A stretch of DNA of 7,028 bases from NCBI GenBank assembly GCA_027451305.1, contig DAIDJQ010000124.1:1-7028 (forward strand). The letters are read 5' to 3'. The notes below the pieces were generated by a model that had not been told where the DNA came from, made no database searches, and saw only the letters and a list, made by a program, of their open reading frames with translations. This DNA is from Cellulomonas sp. GTDB lineage: Bacteria > Actinomycetota > Actinomycetes > Actinomycetales > Cellulomonadaceae. Positions 1 through 5,441 of this stretch are shown in pieces. Each line of letters starts with the position of its first letter. Position 1 is the first letter of the stretch. A program made the position numbers and the translations under genes.

Positions 1-110
1 GTGGCCCCGAGCCGGAACCAGGCGTACGGCACCGAGCCGTCCGCACCGGGTGAGAACTTGACGTCCGAGCCGAGCCAGCCCGTGACCGTCAACGTCGACT
101 GCGTGCTCAT
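1..110 (-). CDS. Single-stranded DNA-binding (SSB-like) protein, N-terminal part, runs off the left edge
   Basis: Reading leftward from ATG at 110-108, the first 36 codons encode a peptide beginning MSTQSTLTVTGWLGSD, followed by a VKFSP segment and ending in YAWFRLGAT at the window edge. The TVTG.LGSDVKF.P.....YAWFRL pattern matches the first strands of the OB fold in bacterial SSB proteins (compare TVVGNL..DPELR....G..V..FRLA). The start is well fixed: GGAGG lies at 120-116 with a 5-nt spacer. SSB proteins bind ssDNA as oligomers during replication, recombination and repair. The N-terminus diverges from the canonical actinobacterial SsbA pattern, so a paralogue is more likely than the main SSB; that is inference, as two thirds or more of the protein is out of view. 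It lies 132 bp downstream of the GTPase pair on the same strand and may be co-transcribed with it or have its own promoter. Confidence 0.75.
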   Translation of the reverse strand, partial: MSTQSTLTVTGWLGSDVKFSPGADGSVPYAWFRLGA

Positions 111-115
111 CGGAA

Positions 116-120
116 CCTCC
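116..120 (-). promoter_or_regulatory. Ribosome binding site of the SSB-like gene
   Basis: The minus strand reads GGAGG, then TTCCG, then ATG. This near-ideal Shine-Dalgarno with a 5-nt spacer fixes the start of the SSB-like gene. It contrasts with the other clear minus-strand starts here, which are GTG codons with poor or no Shine-Dalgarno. Confidence 0.75.
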
Positions 121-204
121 ATCGCCGAGGCCCCGACCGTGGCGGGGCGCGTGGCGGCAGGCTGTCGCGACCGGAGCCCTCGCCGGGCGCGGGTCGCCGA
201 AACG

Positions 205-221
205 AGCGAGCCCCGCTCGCC
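205..221 (-). terminator. Possible weak terminator after the GTPase operon
   Basis: On the minus strand, 22 nt after the TGA of the downstream GTPase, GCGAGC and GCTCGC form a 6-bp stem around a GGG loop, extended by one G-U pair and followed by CGTTTCGG. The stem is short and the T run is only three bases, so termination may be partial and read-through into the SSB-like gene is possible. The rest of the 111-242 gap shows no clear promoter. Confidence 0.35.
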
Positions 222-242
222 GTCGGCAGGACTGTGGACGGC

Positions 243-1787
243 TCAGGCGGCGGTCGAGCGCGCCGACTCCACGAGCTCCCGCGTACGGCGGTGCTCGGCG
301 ATCACCTGCTGCGCCGGCACCACCAGCCGGGCCCGCGCGGTTCCCTCGATCGAGGCCCGGCCGTCCGCCACCACCGCGCCGGCACGCCGGCCTGCCGCCG
401 CCCGCCGTACCGCGGCTGCGCCGATCCGTGCCACGACGGCGCCTGCCGCGGCGACCACCGCCGCCGGCAGGGCCCACCCCGCGGTCGGTCCCGCGCCGAG
501 CCACTCCCCCAGCCGCACCGACCCGGAGACGACCGCCACGAGCCCCAGCAGCAGCGCCGCCGCCGTGAGGGCAGCGGCCCAGCGCGACCGCCGGGCCGTC
601 ACCGTGACCCCCGCGCGCGCATCGGTGAGCGCCAGGCCCAGCTCTCGGTCGGTTGCCACCCGCTCGTGGACGTCCCGCGCCCACGGCGCCGGCAGCCCGG
701 CGGTGGCGTGCTCGAGCCAGGACGAGCGCGCCCGCGCGACCGCGTCCTGCGGCACGGAGCCGAAGGTGGGCGTGGACGGGGACGCGCCGCGCACCACCGC
801 CGCGACCGCGTCCGCCACCGCCGTCAGGCCCACTGCGGCCGCGAGCGACTCCACGACGGGTGCCACCGCCAGCCGTGCCGGCTCAGGCTCCGCCGCACCG
901 AGCTGACCTGCGAGCAGCCGCGCCGCGTCGTCGAGGTCGGCGCCCGCCCGTCGTGCCGCCACCGACCGCTGCGCGACCACCCGCGCCAGCTCGGCACGCA
1001 CGTCCTCAACGCCCTCGCCGGTCCGCGCCGAGACCTGCCGCACGGGGACGCCGTGCAGCCCGTCCTCCACCAGCAGACGCTGCAGGTCGGCTGCGAGGCC
1101 GGCGCGCTGCGCCTGCTGCACCGTGTCCACCTGGTTGAGCACCAGCACCATGGCCGCCTCGTGGCCGACCAGCCGACGCAGGTAGCCCGCGTGCAGCGCG
1201 TCGTCGGCGTACTTCTGCGGGTCCACCACCCACACCAGCATGTCGGCCTGCGGCAGGACGCGGTCCACGGCCGCCCGGTGCTCGGGCGAGACGGAGTCGT
1301 GGTCCGGCAGGTCCAGCAGCACCAGCCCGCGCAGCGCCGCCTCGTGCTCCCCGTCCAGCAGGCTCTCGCGCTCGATGCGGTCGTCGCGGTCGACGCCGAT
1401 CCAGTCGAGCAGCAGGCCGCCGTCGGTGCCCCACACGCAGGCCGTCACACGCGAGGTCGTCGGCCGCCGCACCCCCACCTCGGCGAAGTCCAGCCCGGCG
1501 ACCGCGTTGAACAGGCTCGACTTGCCCGACCCGGTACCGCCCGCGAGCGCGACGACGGTGTGGTCCACGCCGAGGTCCAGCCGCTCGCGGACCCGCGCCA
1601 GCACAGCGGTCACCTGGGCGGCCACCGTCTGGTCCACCCGGGAACCGGCGCGGCGGATCGCCTCCTCCAGCGCATCGGCGCGCGCGCGCAGGGCTGCGGT
1701 CTCGGCCCCGTGCAGCGAGACGGTCAGCCGGTCCGCCGACACACCGTCGACAGGCACAGCGCCGTCGACGGGTCCGACGTCGCTCAC
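243..1787 (-). CDS. YfjP-like/dynamin-like GTPase with two C-terminal transmembrane helices
   Basis: A 514-residue TRAFAC-class GTPase. The G motifs are complete: P-loop GGTGSGKS at residues 83-90, a G2 threonine pair in RRPTTSR around 110-111, G3 DLPDHDS at 159-165 (DxPD rather than DxxG, common in this group), and G4 NQVD at 218-221. An N-terminal helical stretch (about 28-70) precedes the G domain. Two hydrophobic helices near the C-terminus (about 403-424 and 438-460) should place it in the membrane, with a charged tail of about 54 residues. Proteins like this are usually labelled GTPase or 50S ribosome-binding GTPase from the shared MMR_HSR1 domain, but membrane helices and a paired neighbour favour a dynamin-like membrane role (inference). 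The start is GTG at 1787-1785; its last two bases begin the TGA of the upstream GTPase gene (GTGA overlap), so translation is probably coupled. Function beyond GTP hydrolysis is unknown. Confidence 0.88.
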   Translation of the reverse strand: MSDVGPVDGAVPVDGVSADRLTVSLHGAETAALRARADALEEAIRRAGSRVDQTVAAQVTAVLARVRERLDLGVDHTVVALAGGTGSGKSSLFNAVAGLDFAEVGVRRPTTSRVTACVWGTDGGLLLDWIGVDRDDRIERESLLDGEHEAALRGLVLLDLPDHDSVSPEHRAAVDRVLPQADMLVWVVDPQKYADDALHAGYLRRLVGHEAAMVLVLNQVDTVQQAQRAGLAADLQRLLVEDGLHGVPVRQVSARTGEGVEDVRAELARVVAQRSVAARRAGADLDDAARLLAGQLGAAEPEPARLAVAPVVESLAAAVGLTAVADAVAAVVRGASPSTPTFGSVPQDAVARARSSWLEHATAGLPAPWARDVHERVATDRELGLALTDARAGVTVTARRSRWAAALTAAALLLGLVAVVSGSVRLGEWLGAGPTAGWALPAAVVAAAGAVVARIGAAAVRRAAAGRRAGAVVADGRASIEGTARARLVVPAQQVIAEHRRTRELVESARSTAA

Positions 1788-3499
1788 GTCAGCGCCTTCA
1801 GCACGGCGAGCCGGAGCTGCAGCGTGCTCGCGGCGTCCGCCGCCAGGTCGCGCTGGCGCAGCACCGGGTCGACCGCCGCACGCTCCTGGTCCACCTGCAC
1901 CTGCGCGAGCGCGGAGAGCTGCTCGCGAAGAGCCGTGACCGCGACGTCGCCGGCCGCACCGATCAGCACCACGAGGAGGTCACCGGCCGCCGGCACGCCC
2001 GACGCGGCCGTCAGGGCGAGCGCCGCGAGCACCGGGTCGCCGACCACCCGCTGCACCCGTCGACGACGCCGGACCGCACGCGCCCCGGCGGCAGGCTCGG
2101 ACACGAGTGCCGCGTTGACCTCGCGCCCACCCTGCGCCACCCAGGCGCGCGCCGCCTGCGCGGCAGCCGCCGCACGCAGGTCGGCGCGATCCTCGCCGCC
2201 GAGGGCGGTCGCGACGGACGCCGACCCGGCCGGCGCGCCAACGTCGGACAGCGCGGCCCGCACCGCCTCCTCCGCACGCTCGCCCGCGGCCACCAGCACG
2301 GACGCCGCAGCCGTGGCCAGGTCCCGCAGCAGCGGCGCGAGCGCCGCCTCGCGGGCACGCGCGGTGCGGGACGTGCCGCGGGCCCGGCCGGACGGACGGA
2401 CGACCCCCGCCAACGGCCCTCCGGACGCCGTGAGCTCGGCCCAGCGGGCGCGGACGGCCCCGTCGGCCACCGCGCCGGCGACGACGTGCTCCGCGGCACG
2501 CGACCGCGGCAGGACGACGGCCTCGTCGAGCCGGGCTGCGATCGCGGACGCGGCGTCCGTCTGGTCCTGGACCGCGTCGGCGAGCTCGTCGACCCACGGC
2601 CGCAGGGCGTCCAGCGCACCACGCAGGGTCCGCGCCACCACGGTGCGCGCCCGGTCGGGGCCGGCCAGCATCGTCAGCCAACGCTTGATCGGCGCCACGA
2701 CGGCGGGCGGCAGGATGCCCTCGTGCGGGCCCACGTCCGGCACGACGAACAGCGGCGACCCCTGCAGCCCGTTCTGCCGCAGCCGCTCCAGCAGATCGCC
2801 ACGCACCGTCGGCAGGGACTCCGGCGCCACCCGGTTGAGCACCATGGCGATGGTGGTGCGCCGCGCGACGGCGTCCTGGAGGACCCGCCACGGCAGGGCG
2901 TCGCCGTAGCGTGCCGCGGTGGTGACGAACAGCCACAGGTCCGCGGCCTCGAGCAGCCGGTGCGCCGCCTCCCGGTTCGACTCGAGCACCGAGTCGAGGT
3001 CCGGAGCGTCCAGCACGGCGATCCCGCGTGGGACCGCGTCGTGCGCCACCACCCGCACCGACTCCAGCACCGGATGGTGGGAGAGCAGGTCGGTGTCCAG
3101 CGGGTTGTGCACCAGCACCGGTCGCCGGGTGGTGGGCCGGAGCACGCCGGCGGCGCTCACCTCGGTGCCGACCAACGAGTTGACCAGGGTGGACTTGCCC
3201 GCGCCGGTGGATCCGGACACCACCACGACGGCAGGTGCGGAGAGCTCGGTGAGCCGCGGCACGAGGTGCTCGGCGAGCTGGTCGACGAGCCTCGCCCGGG
3301 AGGACCGCGCCGACACGGCCCCGGGGACGTCGAGCGGGAACGTGGTCGCCTCGACGTCCCGGCGCAGGTCACGGACCGCGTCGAGCAGAGAGGTGGCCGC
3401 CAGCGGACGGGCGAGCATGGCGCGCGGATCGTCGCCGGAATGCCGGCCGCCCTCGTGCGACGAGGGGTGCGCCGGCGCGGTGCCGGGCTGCGCGCTCAC
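1784..3499 (-). CDS. Dynamin-family GTPase, upstream member of the pair
   Basis: A 571-residue GTPase counted from GTG at 3499-3497. P-loop GSTGAGKS lies at residues 96-103, followed by LVNSLVG; the G2 pair is T123-T124 in RPTTRRP; G3 is DAPDLDS at 164-170. G4 is degenerate: VLNRVA (N222) has alanine where NKxD has aspartate. The middle is Ala/Arg-rich helix and probably forms the stalk. Residues about 490-521 are strongly hydrophobic, followed by a helical tail, which suggests membrane association. The start was chosen because a promoter-like -10 ends 6 nt before this GTG (leaderless model); no good Shine-Dalgarno precedes any candidate. Alternatives are TTG at 3535, GTG at 3520 and ATG at 3418, all leaving the G domain intact. 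The stop overlaps the next gene's start, so the two GTPases are one operon. Adjacent dynamin-like pairs are known (Streptomyces DynA/DynB), but orthology is not established. Confidence 0.85.
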   Translation of the reverse strand: MSAQPGTAPAHPSSHEGGRHSGDDPRAMLARPLAATSLLDAVRDLRRDVEATTFPLDVPGAVSARSSRARLVDQLAEHLVPRLTELSAPAVVVVSGSTGAGKSTLVNSLVGTEVSAAGVLRPTTRRPVLVHNPLDTDLLSHHPVLESVRVVAHDAVPRGIAVLDAPDLDSVLESNREAAHRLLEAADLWLFVTTAARYGDALPWRVLQDAVARRTTIAMVLNRVAPESLPTVRGDLLERLRQNGLQGSPLFVVPDVGPHEGILPPAVVAPIKRWLTMLAGPDRARTVVARTLRGALDALRPWVDELADAVQDQTDAASAIAARLDEAVVLPRSRAAEHVVAGAVADGAVRARWAELTASGGPLAGVVRPSGRARGTSRTARAREAALAPLLRDLATAAASVLVAAGERAEEAVRAALSDVGAPAGSASVATALGGEDRADLRAAAAAQAARAWVAQGGREVNAALVSEPAAGARAVRRRRRVQRVVGDPVLAALALTAASGVPAAGDLLVVLIGAAGDVAVTALREQLSALAQVQVDQERAAVDPVLRQRDLAADAASTLQLRLAVLKALT

Positions 3500-3505
3500 G
3501 GCCCC

Positions 3506-3535
3506 ATTCTCACGGCCCACGCATGACCTGCACAA
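3506..3535 (-). promoter_or_regulatory. Putative leaderless promoter of the GTPase operon
   Basis: On the minus strand TTGTGC (3535-3530) and GAGAAT (3511-3506) are separated by 18 nt and resemble -35 and -10 boxes. Six bases (GGGGCC) separate the -10 from GTG at 3499, so transcription would begin at or next to the start codon. If this is right, the far-upstream TTG at 3535 is part of the -35 box and cannot be the start codon. The match is by eye only, and the -10 is one base off the TAnnnT pattern. Confidence 0.4.
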
Positions 3536-3598
3536 ACGCGGCGCGCGGGTGAGACCCAGCCGCCTGACCGGGCGATCCGCGCGGACCGTCGGGGCTCG

Positions 3599-3604
3599 TA
3601 CGAT
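3599..3604 (+). promoter_or_regulatory. -10 box of tRNA-Arg
   Basis: TACGAT fits the TAnnnT -10 pattern and lies 22 nt before the mature tRNA 5' end, leaving a short leader of about 15 nt for RNase P to remove. No convincing -35 is visible at normal spacing. It faces away from the GTPase promoter in the same 127-bp gap. Confidence 0.5.
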
Positions 3605-3626
3605 GGCTGCGCCGGTCGACCGGCCC

Positions 3627-3702
3627 GCCCCCGTAGCTCAACGGACAGAGCAACGGCCTTCTAATCCGTCGGTTCCCGGTTCGAATCCGGGCGGGGGCAC
3701 CA
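3627..3702 (+). tRNA. tRNA-Arg(UCU)
   Basis: A complete cloverleaf. Acceptor GCCCCCG pairs perfectly with CGGGGGC (3692-3698); D stem GCTC/GAGC; anticodon stem ACGGC/TCCGT with a C-U mismatch at its last pair (31-39); anticodon TCT at 3660-3662 in the loop CTTCTAA; variable loop CGGTT; T stem CCCGG/CCGGG around TTCGAAT; discriminator A3699 and encoded CCA 3700-3702. It reads AGA (and AGG by wobble), both rare in DNA this GC-rich. No duplicated 3' segment that would mark an integrated element is present in the window, and no clear terminator follows. Confidence 0.97.
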
Positions 3703-3818
3703 CGCGACGAGCCCGTCTGCGCCCGGAAAATGCCGTGACCGACAGGCGGGGCTGTGGTGTCGTGGATCACGTCCACCTCATCGGTTCGCACCTTCCGCGG
3801 GGCTGCCTCGTCGCGCCC

Positions 3819-3824
3819 AGGAGG
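3819..3824 (+). promoter_or_regulatory. Perfect AGGAGG ribosome binding site
   Basis: AGGAGG lies 5 nt (CGTCC) before GTG at 3830. It is the best Shine-Dalgarno in the window and the main reason for calling the small reading frame that follows it. Confidence 0.6.
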
Positions 3825-3829
3825 CGTCC

Positions 3830-3991
3830 GTGCTCCCCGAGACCACCTACCAGCTGATCTGCTTCGACCACGCCGAGCAGGTCGCCCGCGCGGATGCGGT
3901 ACGCCGTGCGCTCACCGTCCCCGGACGCTCGCACGGCGGCGGGAGGCCCGGTCGAAGCACCGGCCGTCCGCCGTCCCACCGGCCCCGCTGA
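3830..3991 (+). CDS. Small hypothetical protein, 53 residues
   Basis: Not recognised. A GTG start 5 nt after AGGAGG opens a 53-codon frame ending in TGA at 3989-3991. The first 21 codons all end in G or C, as expected of a real gene here; 46 of 53 do overall. The N-terminal half looks like folded protein (MLPETTYQLICFDHAEQVAR, then a helix-like ADAVRRAL), while the C-terminal 20 residues are Arg/Gly/Pro-rich and disordered-looking. There is no signal peptide, membrane segment or Cys motif. A strong terminator hairpin starts 27 nt after the stop, which supports a transcription unit ending here. No promoter was found in 3703-3818. The poorer tail could mean the frame is a remnant or contains a frameshift. 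It could be a genuine small protein, a leader peptide, or the decayed start of a longer gene. Confidence 0.5.
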   Translation: MLPETTYQLICFDHAEQVARADAVRRALTVPGRSHGGGRPGRSTGRPPSHRPR

Positions 3992-4017
3992 GGGCACGCC
4001 GGACGACGAGGCACCGC

Positions 4018-4066
4018 ACGAAGGGCGCGGTCCGTCCCCCACGGGGGTGCGGGCCGCGCCCTTCGT
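4018..4066 (+). terminator. Strong terminator hairpin after the small protein gene
   Basis: ACGAAGGGCGCGG (4018-4030) pairs perfectly with CCGCGCCCTTCGT (4054-4066), 13 bp, and the loop contains a further C5/G5 hairpin. There is no T run; long stems without a U tail are common in actinobacterial terminators. A further 9-nt pair, CGGACGACG (4000-4008) with CGTCGTCCG (4064-4072), can extend or compete with it. Because the stem is symmetric it could act on either strand. Confidence 0.75.
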
Positions 4067-4218
4067 CGTCCGAGGGACCCCGCTCCCACCCGCTGCACCC
4101 TGCCAGGCGTGCCACCATGACGGCTGGCCGTCCACGACCCCCTGCGCACGCAGGACGCGGGTCCTGTTGTCGGCGGGCCCGCGGCAGCGGCAGCGGACGA
4201 CTCGAAGGGACGGCGTCG

Positions 4219-4596
4219 ATGGGACGGCACGGCGCACCTCCGCCGCGACCCGCGGTGCCGACCGGCCGCAGGCTGCGCGAGGTGGCGACGACCTGGGCGG
4301 AACGGGTGGGGCTCGGCCTGGCCGCCGGTGGCGGGACATGGGGCGTGCTGCAGTGGGCAGGGACGTCCGCGGGCGCGGCGGTGCTGACGGCGATCGCCGT
4401 GGCCGTCGCCGTGCCGACTGCCGCCTGGGCCGCCGCGAGGCTCCCCGGGCACCATGCGCCGAGCCCGGGCGGACCGGGACAGGACGCTCCGGCCGGAGGC
4501 GAGCAGACCCCCCAGGTGCCAGGTCGTGGCGGGCCAGCGGGCCCGGGGAACGACGCACCCGGGTCGTCCGTGCCGTCGCGCCGCGGGCGGCACTGA
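4219..4596 (+). CDS. Small hypothetical membrane protein, 125 residues, two transmembrane helices
   Basis: Not recognised. ATG at 4219 is preceded by GAAGGGA (4204-4210) with an 8-nt spacer. The N-terminus is basic and Pro-rich (residues 1-20) and is followed by an amphipathic start and two hydrophobic segments: about 30-47 (VGLGLAAGGGTWGVLQWA) and about 51-73 (Ala/Val-rich, including AIAVAVAV). Residues 76-125 form a Pro/Gly/Gln-rich, probably disordered tail ending RRGRH. Codons across the hydrophobic core nearly all end in G/C. An in-frame ATG at 4117 would add 34 residues, but those codons are poorer and it has no Shine-Dalgarno, so 4219 is preferred. The gene sits between two hairpins and upstream of orn, with no evident functional link. 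No catalytic motif is visible, and a real membrane protein is likelier than a chance frame because the hydrophobic helices coincide with good codon use. Confidence 0.6.
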   Translation: MGRHGAPPPRPAVPTGRRLREVATTWAERVGLGLAAGGGTWGVLQWAGTSAGAAVLTAIAVAVAVPTAAWAAARLPGHHAPSPGGPGQDAPAGGEQTPQVPGRGGPAGPGNDAPGSSVPSRRGRH

Positions 4597-4620
4597 GGCC
4601 GTCGCGAGCAGGGATCGGGC

Positions 4621-4658
4621 CGCCGTCGGCGGGGCTGGGGACGCCGTCCGTGGGGCTG
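4621..4658 (+). repeat. Imperfect tandem repeat, 17-nt units at 21-nt spacing
   Basis: CGCCGTCGGCGGGGCTG (4621-4637) and CGCCGTCCGTGGGGCTG (4642-4658) match at 15 of 17 positions. They lie in the non-coding gap between the small membrane protein gene and orn. The first copy overlaps a 5-bp hairpin (CCGCC-GTC-GGCGG, 4620-4632). Function is unknown and it may be chance in such GC-rich DNA. Confidence 0.4.
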
Positions 4659-4680
4659 ACCAGCGGGCTCGGCCCGCGGT
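4659..4680 (+). terminator. Hairpin between the small membrane protein gene and orn
   Basis: GCGGGC (4663-4668) and GCCCGC (4672-4677) form a 6-bp stem with a TCG loop, extended by ACC/GGT across a single bulged A. It starts 62 nt after the stop of the upstream gene and ends 30 nt before the orn -10 box, a position that suits a terminator insulating orn. No T run follows. Confidence 0.4.
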
Positions 4681-4710
4681 CGCGCGGCGGTCCGGGTCGG
4701 TGCCCCGATC

Positions 4711-4716
4711 TAGGCT
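4711..4716 (+). promoter_or_regulatory. -10 box of a leaderless orn transcript
   Basis: TAGGCT matches TAnnnT and is followed by exactly 7 nt (TACCCCC) before GTG at 4724, so transcription should begin at about the first base of the start codon. There is no Shine-Dalgarno in front of this GTG, which fits leaderless translation, frequent in actinobacteria. No recognisable -35. Confidence 0.55.
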
Positions 4717-4723
4717 TACCCCC

Positions 4724-5371
4724 GTGACCAGCACCCCCGCCAACGGCAGCTCCGACCGGATCGTCTGGATCGACTGCGAGATGACCGGCCTCGACCTGCG
4801 CTCGGACGCCCTGGTCGAGGTGGCAGCCGTGGTGACCGACTCCGAGCTGCGCGTGCTCGGGGAAGGCGTCGACGTGGTGATCGCACCCCCGCCCGAGGCC
4901 GTCGAGGCGATGGGTGACTTCGTCCGCACGATGCACACGACCTCCGGCCTCCTGGAGGCGCTGACGACGGGCGTGACCCTGCAGCAGGCGCAGGACGCGG
5001 TGCTGGAGTACGTGCGCGCCTGGGTCCCGGAGCCTGGCAAGGCGCCGCTGGCGGGCAACTCGGTGGGCACGGACAAGACCTTCCTCGACCGCGACATGCC
5101 CGAGCTGATCTCCTACCTGCACTACCGGGTGATCGACGTGTCGTCGATCAAGGAGCTCGCGCGCCGCTGGTACCCGCGGGTCTACTTCGCCTCACCGGCC
5201 AAGCGGGGCGGGCACCGCGCGCTGGCGGACATCCTCGAGAGCATCGACGAGCTGCGCTACTACCGTGCCACCCTCATGCCGGCCGCTCCCGGTCCGGACT
5301 CGGCGACCGCCCGGCGCATCGCCGCCGACGTGCTGGCTACCCCCTCGGTGGCGGGCGGCACCACAGCCTGA
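4724..5371 (+). CDS. orn: Oligoribonuclease
   Basis: A 215-residue DEDDh exonuclease that degrades RNAs of two to a few nucleotides to mononucleotides in the cytoplasm; Orn also removes pGpG made from c-di-GMP. The catalytic set is complete: D17 and E19 in WIDCEMTGLD, D117 in GNSVGTDKTFL, and H164 and D169 in KRGGHRALADI (His and Asp five residues apart, as in E. coli Orn). Other family signatures are HYRVIDVSSIKELARRWYP (133-151) and DELRYYR (175-181). It is slightly longer than the E. coli enzyme because of short extra segments at the N-terminus and about 30 C-terminal residues with no motif. The GTG start at 4724 is chosen because the conserved fold begins at about residue 11 and a -10 box lies 7 nt upstream; in-frame sequence further upstream is Arg-rich and non-coding in style. 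It ends 29 nt before a strong hairpin shared with the convergent tRNA-His. Confidence 0.96.
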   Translation: MTSTPANGSSDRIVWIDCEMTGLDLRSDALVEVAAVVTDSELRVLGEGVDVVIAPPPEAVEAMGDFVRTMHTTSGLLEALTTGVTLQQAQDAVLEYVRAWVPEPGKAPLAGNSVGTDKTFLDRDMPELISYLHYRVIDVSSIKELARRWYPRVYFASPAKRGGHRALADILESIDELRYYRATLMPAAPGPDSATARRIAADVLATPSVAGGTTA

Positions 5372-5400
5372 CCAGGCACGTCGCCAGCAGGGGCGGAGCA

Positions 5401-5440
5401 CGACGAAGGGCGCCGACCTCACGGTCGACGCCCTTCGTCG
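5401..5440. terminator. Bidirectional terminator between orn and tRNA-His
   Basis: CGACGAAGGGCG (5401-5412) pairs perfectly with CGCCCTTCGTCG (5429-5440). After one C/A mismatch, CGACC and GGTCG add 5 bp around a TCAC loop, giving a 17-bp interrupted stem. It lies 29 nt after the orn stop and only 1 nt beyond the encoded CCA of tRNA-His on the other strand, so it probably ends both convergent transcripts. There is no T run. Confidence 0.82.
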
Positions 5441-5441
5441 G

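Noticed and set aside
2390..2403. GGAC tandem repeat
   Set aside because: Only about three units, inside a coding region, consistent with ordinary codon use in GC-rich DNA.
1..2909. Long plus-strand open frames of 301 and 891 codons (1-906 and 234-2909)
   Set aside because: They lie antisense to the GTPase genes, have Arg/Ala/Pro/Ser-rich low-information translations and no domain; the minus-strand frames carry clear P-loops. Such shadows are expected where third positions are almost all G/C.
3627..3702. tRNA-Arg as the attachment site of an integrated element
   Set aside because: I found no second copy of the tRNA 3' end, and no integrase or phage-like gene lies nearby in the window.
3510..3791. 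Minus-strand 93-codon frame across tRNA-Arg
   Set aside because: Its ARIRTGN...PLSYGG translation is the familiar artefact of translating the antisense strand of a tRNA; it has no ribosome site.
2919..3857. Plus-strand frame reading through tRNA-Arg, including a possible GTG start at 3735
   Set aside because: The VAQRTEQRPSNP...GSNPGGG segment is the tRNA gene itself translated; the rest is antisense to a GTPase gene. The short piece from 3735 lacks a ribosome site and overlaps the better-supported gene at 3830.
4141..4166. Two mutually exclusive short hairpins (CCTGC/GCAGG and CAGGAC/GTCCTG) that could be an attenuator
   Set aside because: Stems of 5-6 bp are expected by chance at this GC content, and there is no leader peptide or T run to support attenuation.
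4454..4723. In-frame upstream extension of orn to ATG 4454
   Set aside because: The extra 90 codons are Arg-rich, overlap the small membrane protein gene and cross the hairpin and the -10 box; Orn homologues begin near the GTG.
3767..5122. Minus-strand frames of 416 and 451 codons opposite the small genes and orn
   Set aside because: Both are antisense to orn, which has every catalytic residue, and their translations are Arg/Pro/Gly-rich without motifs.
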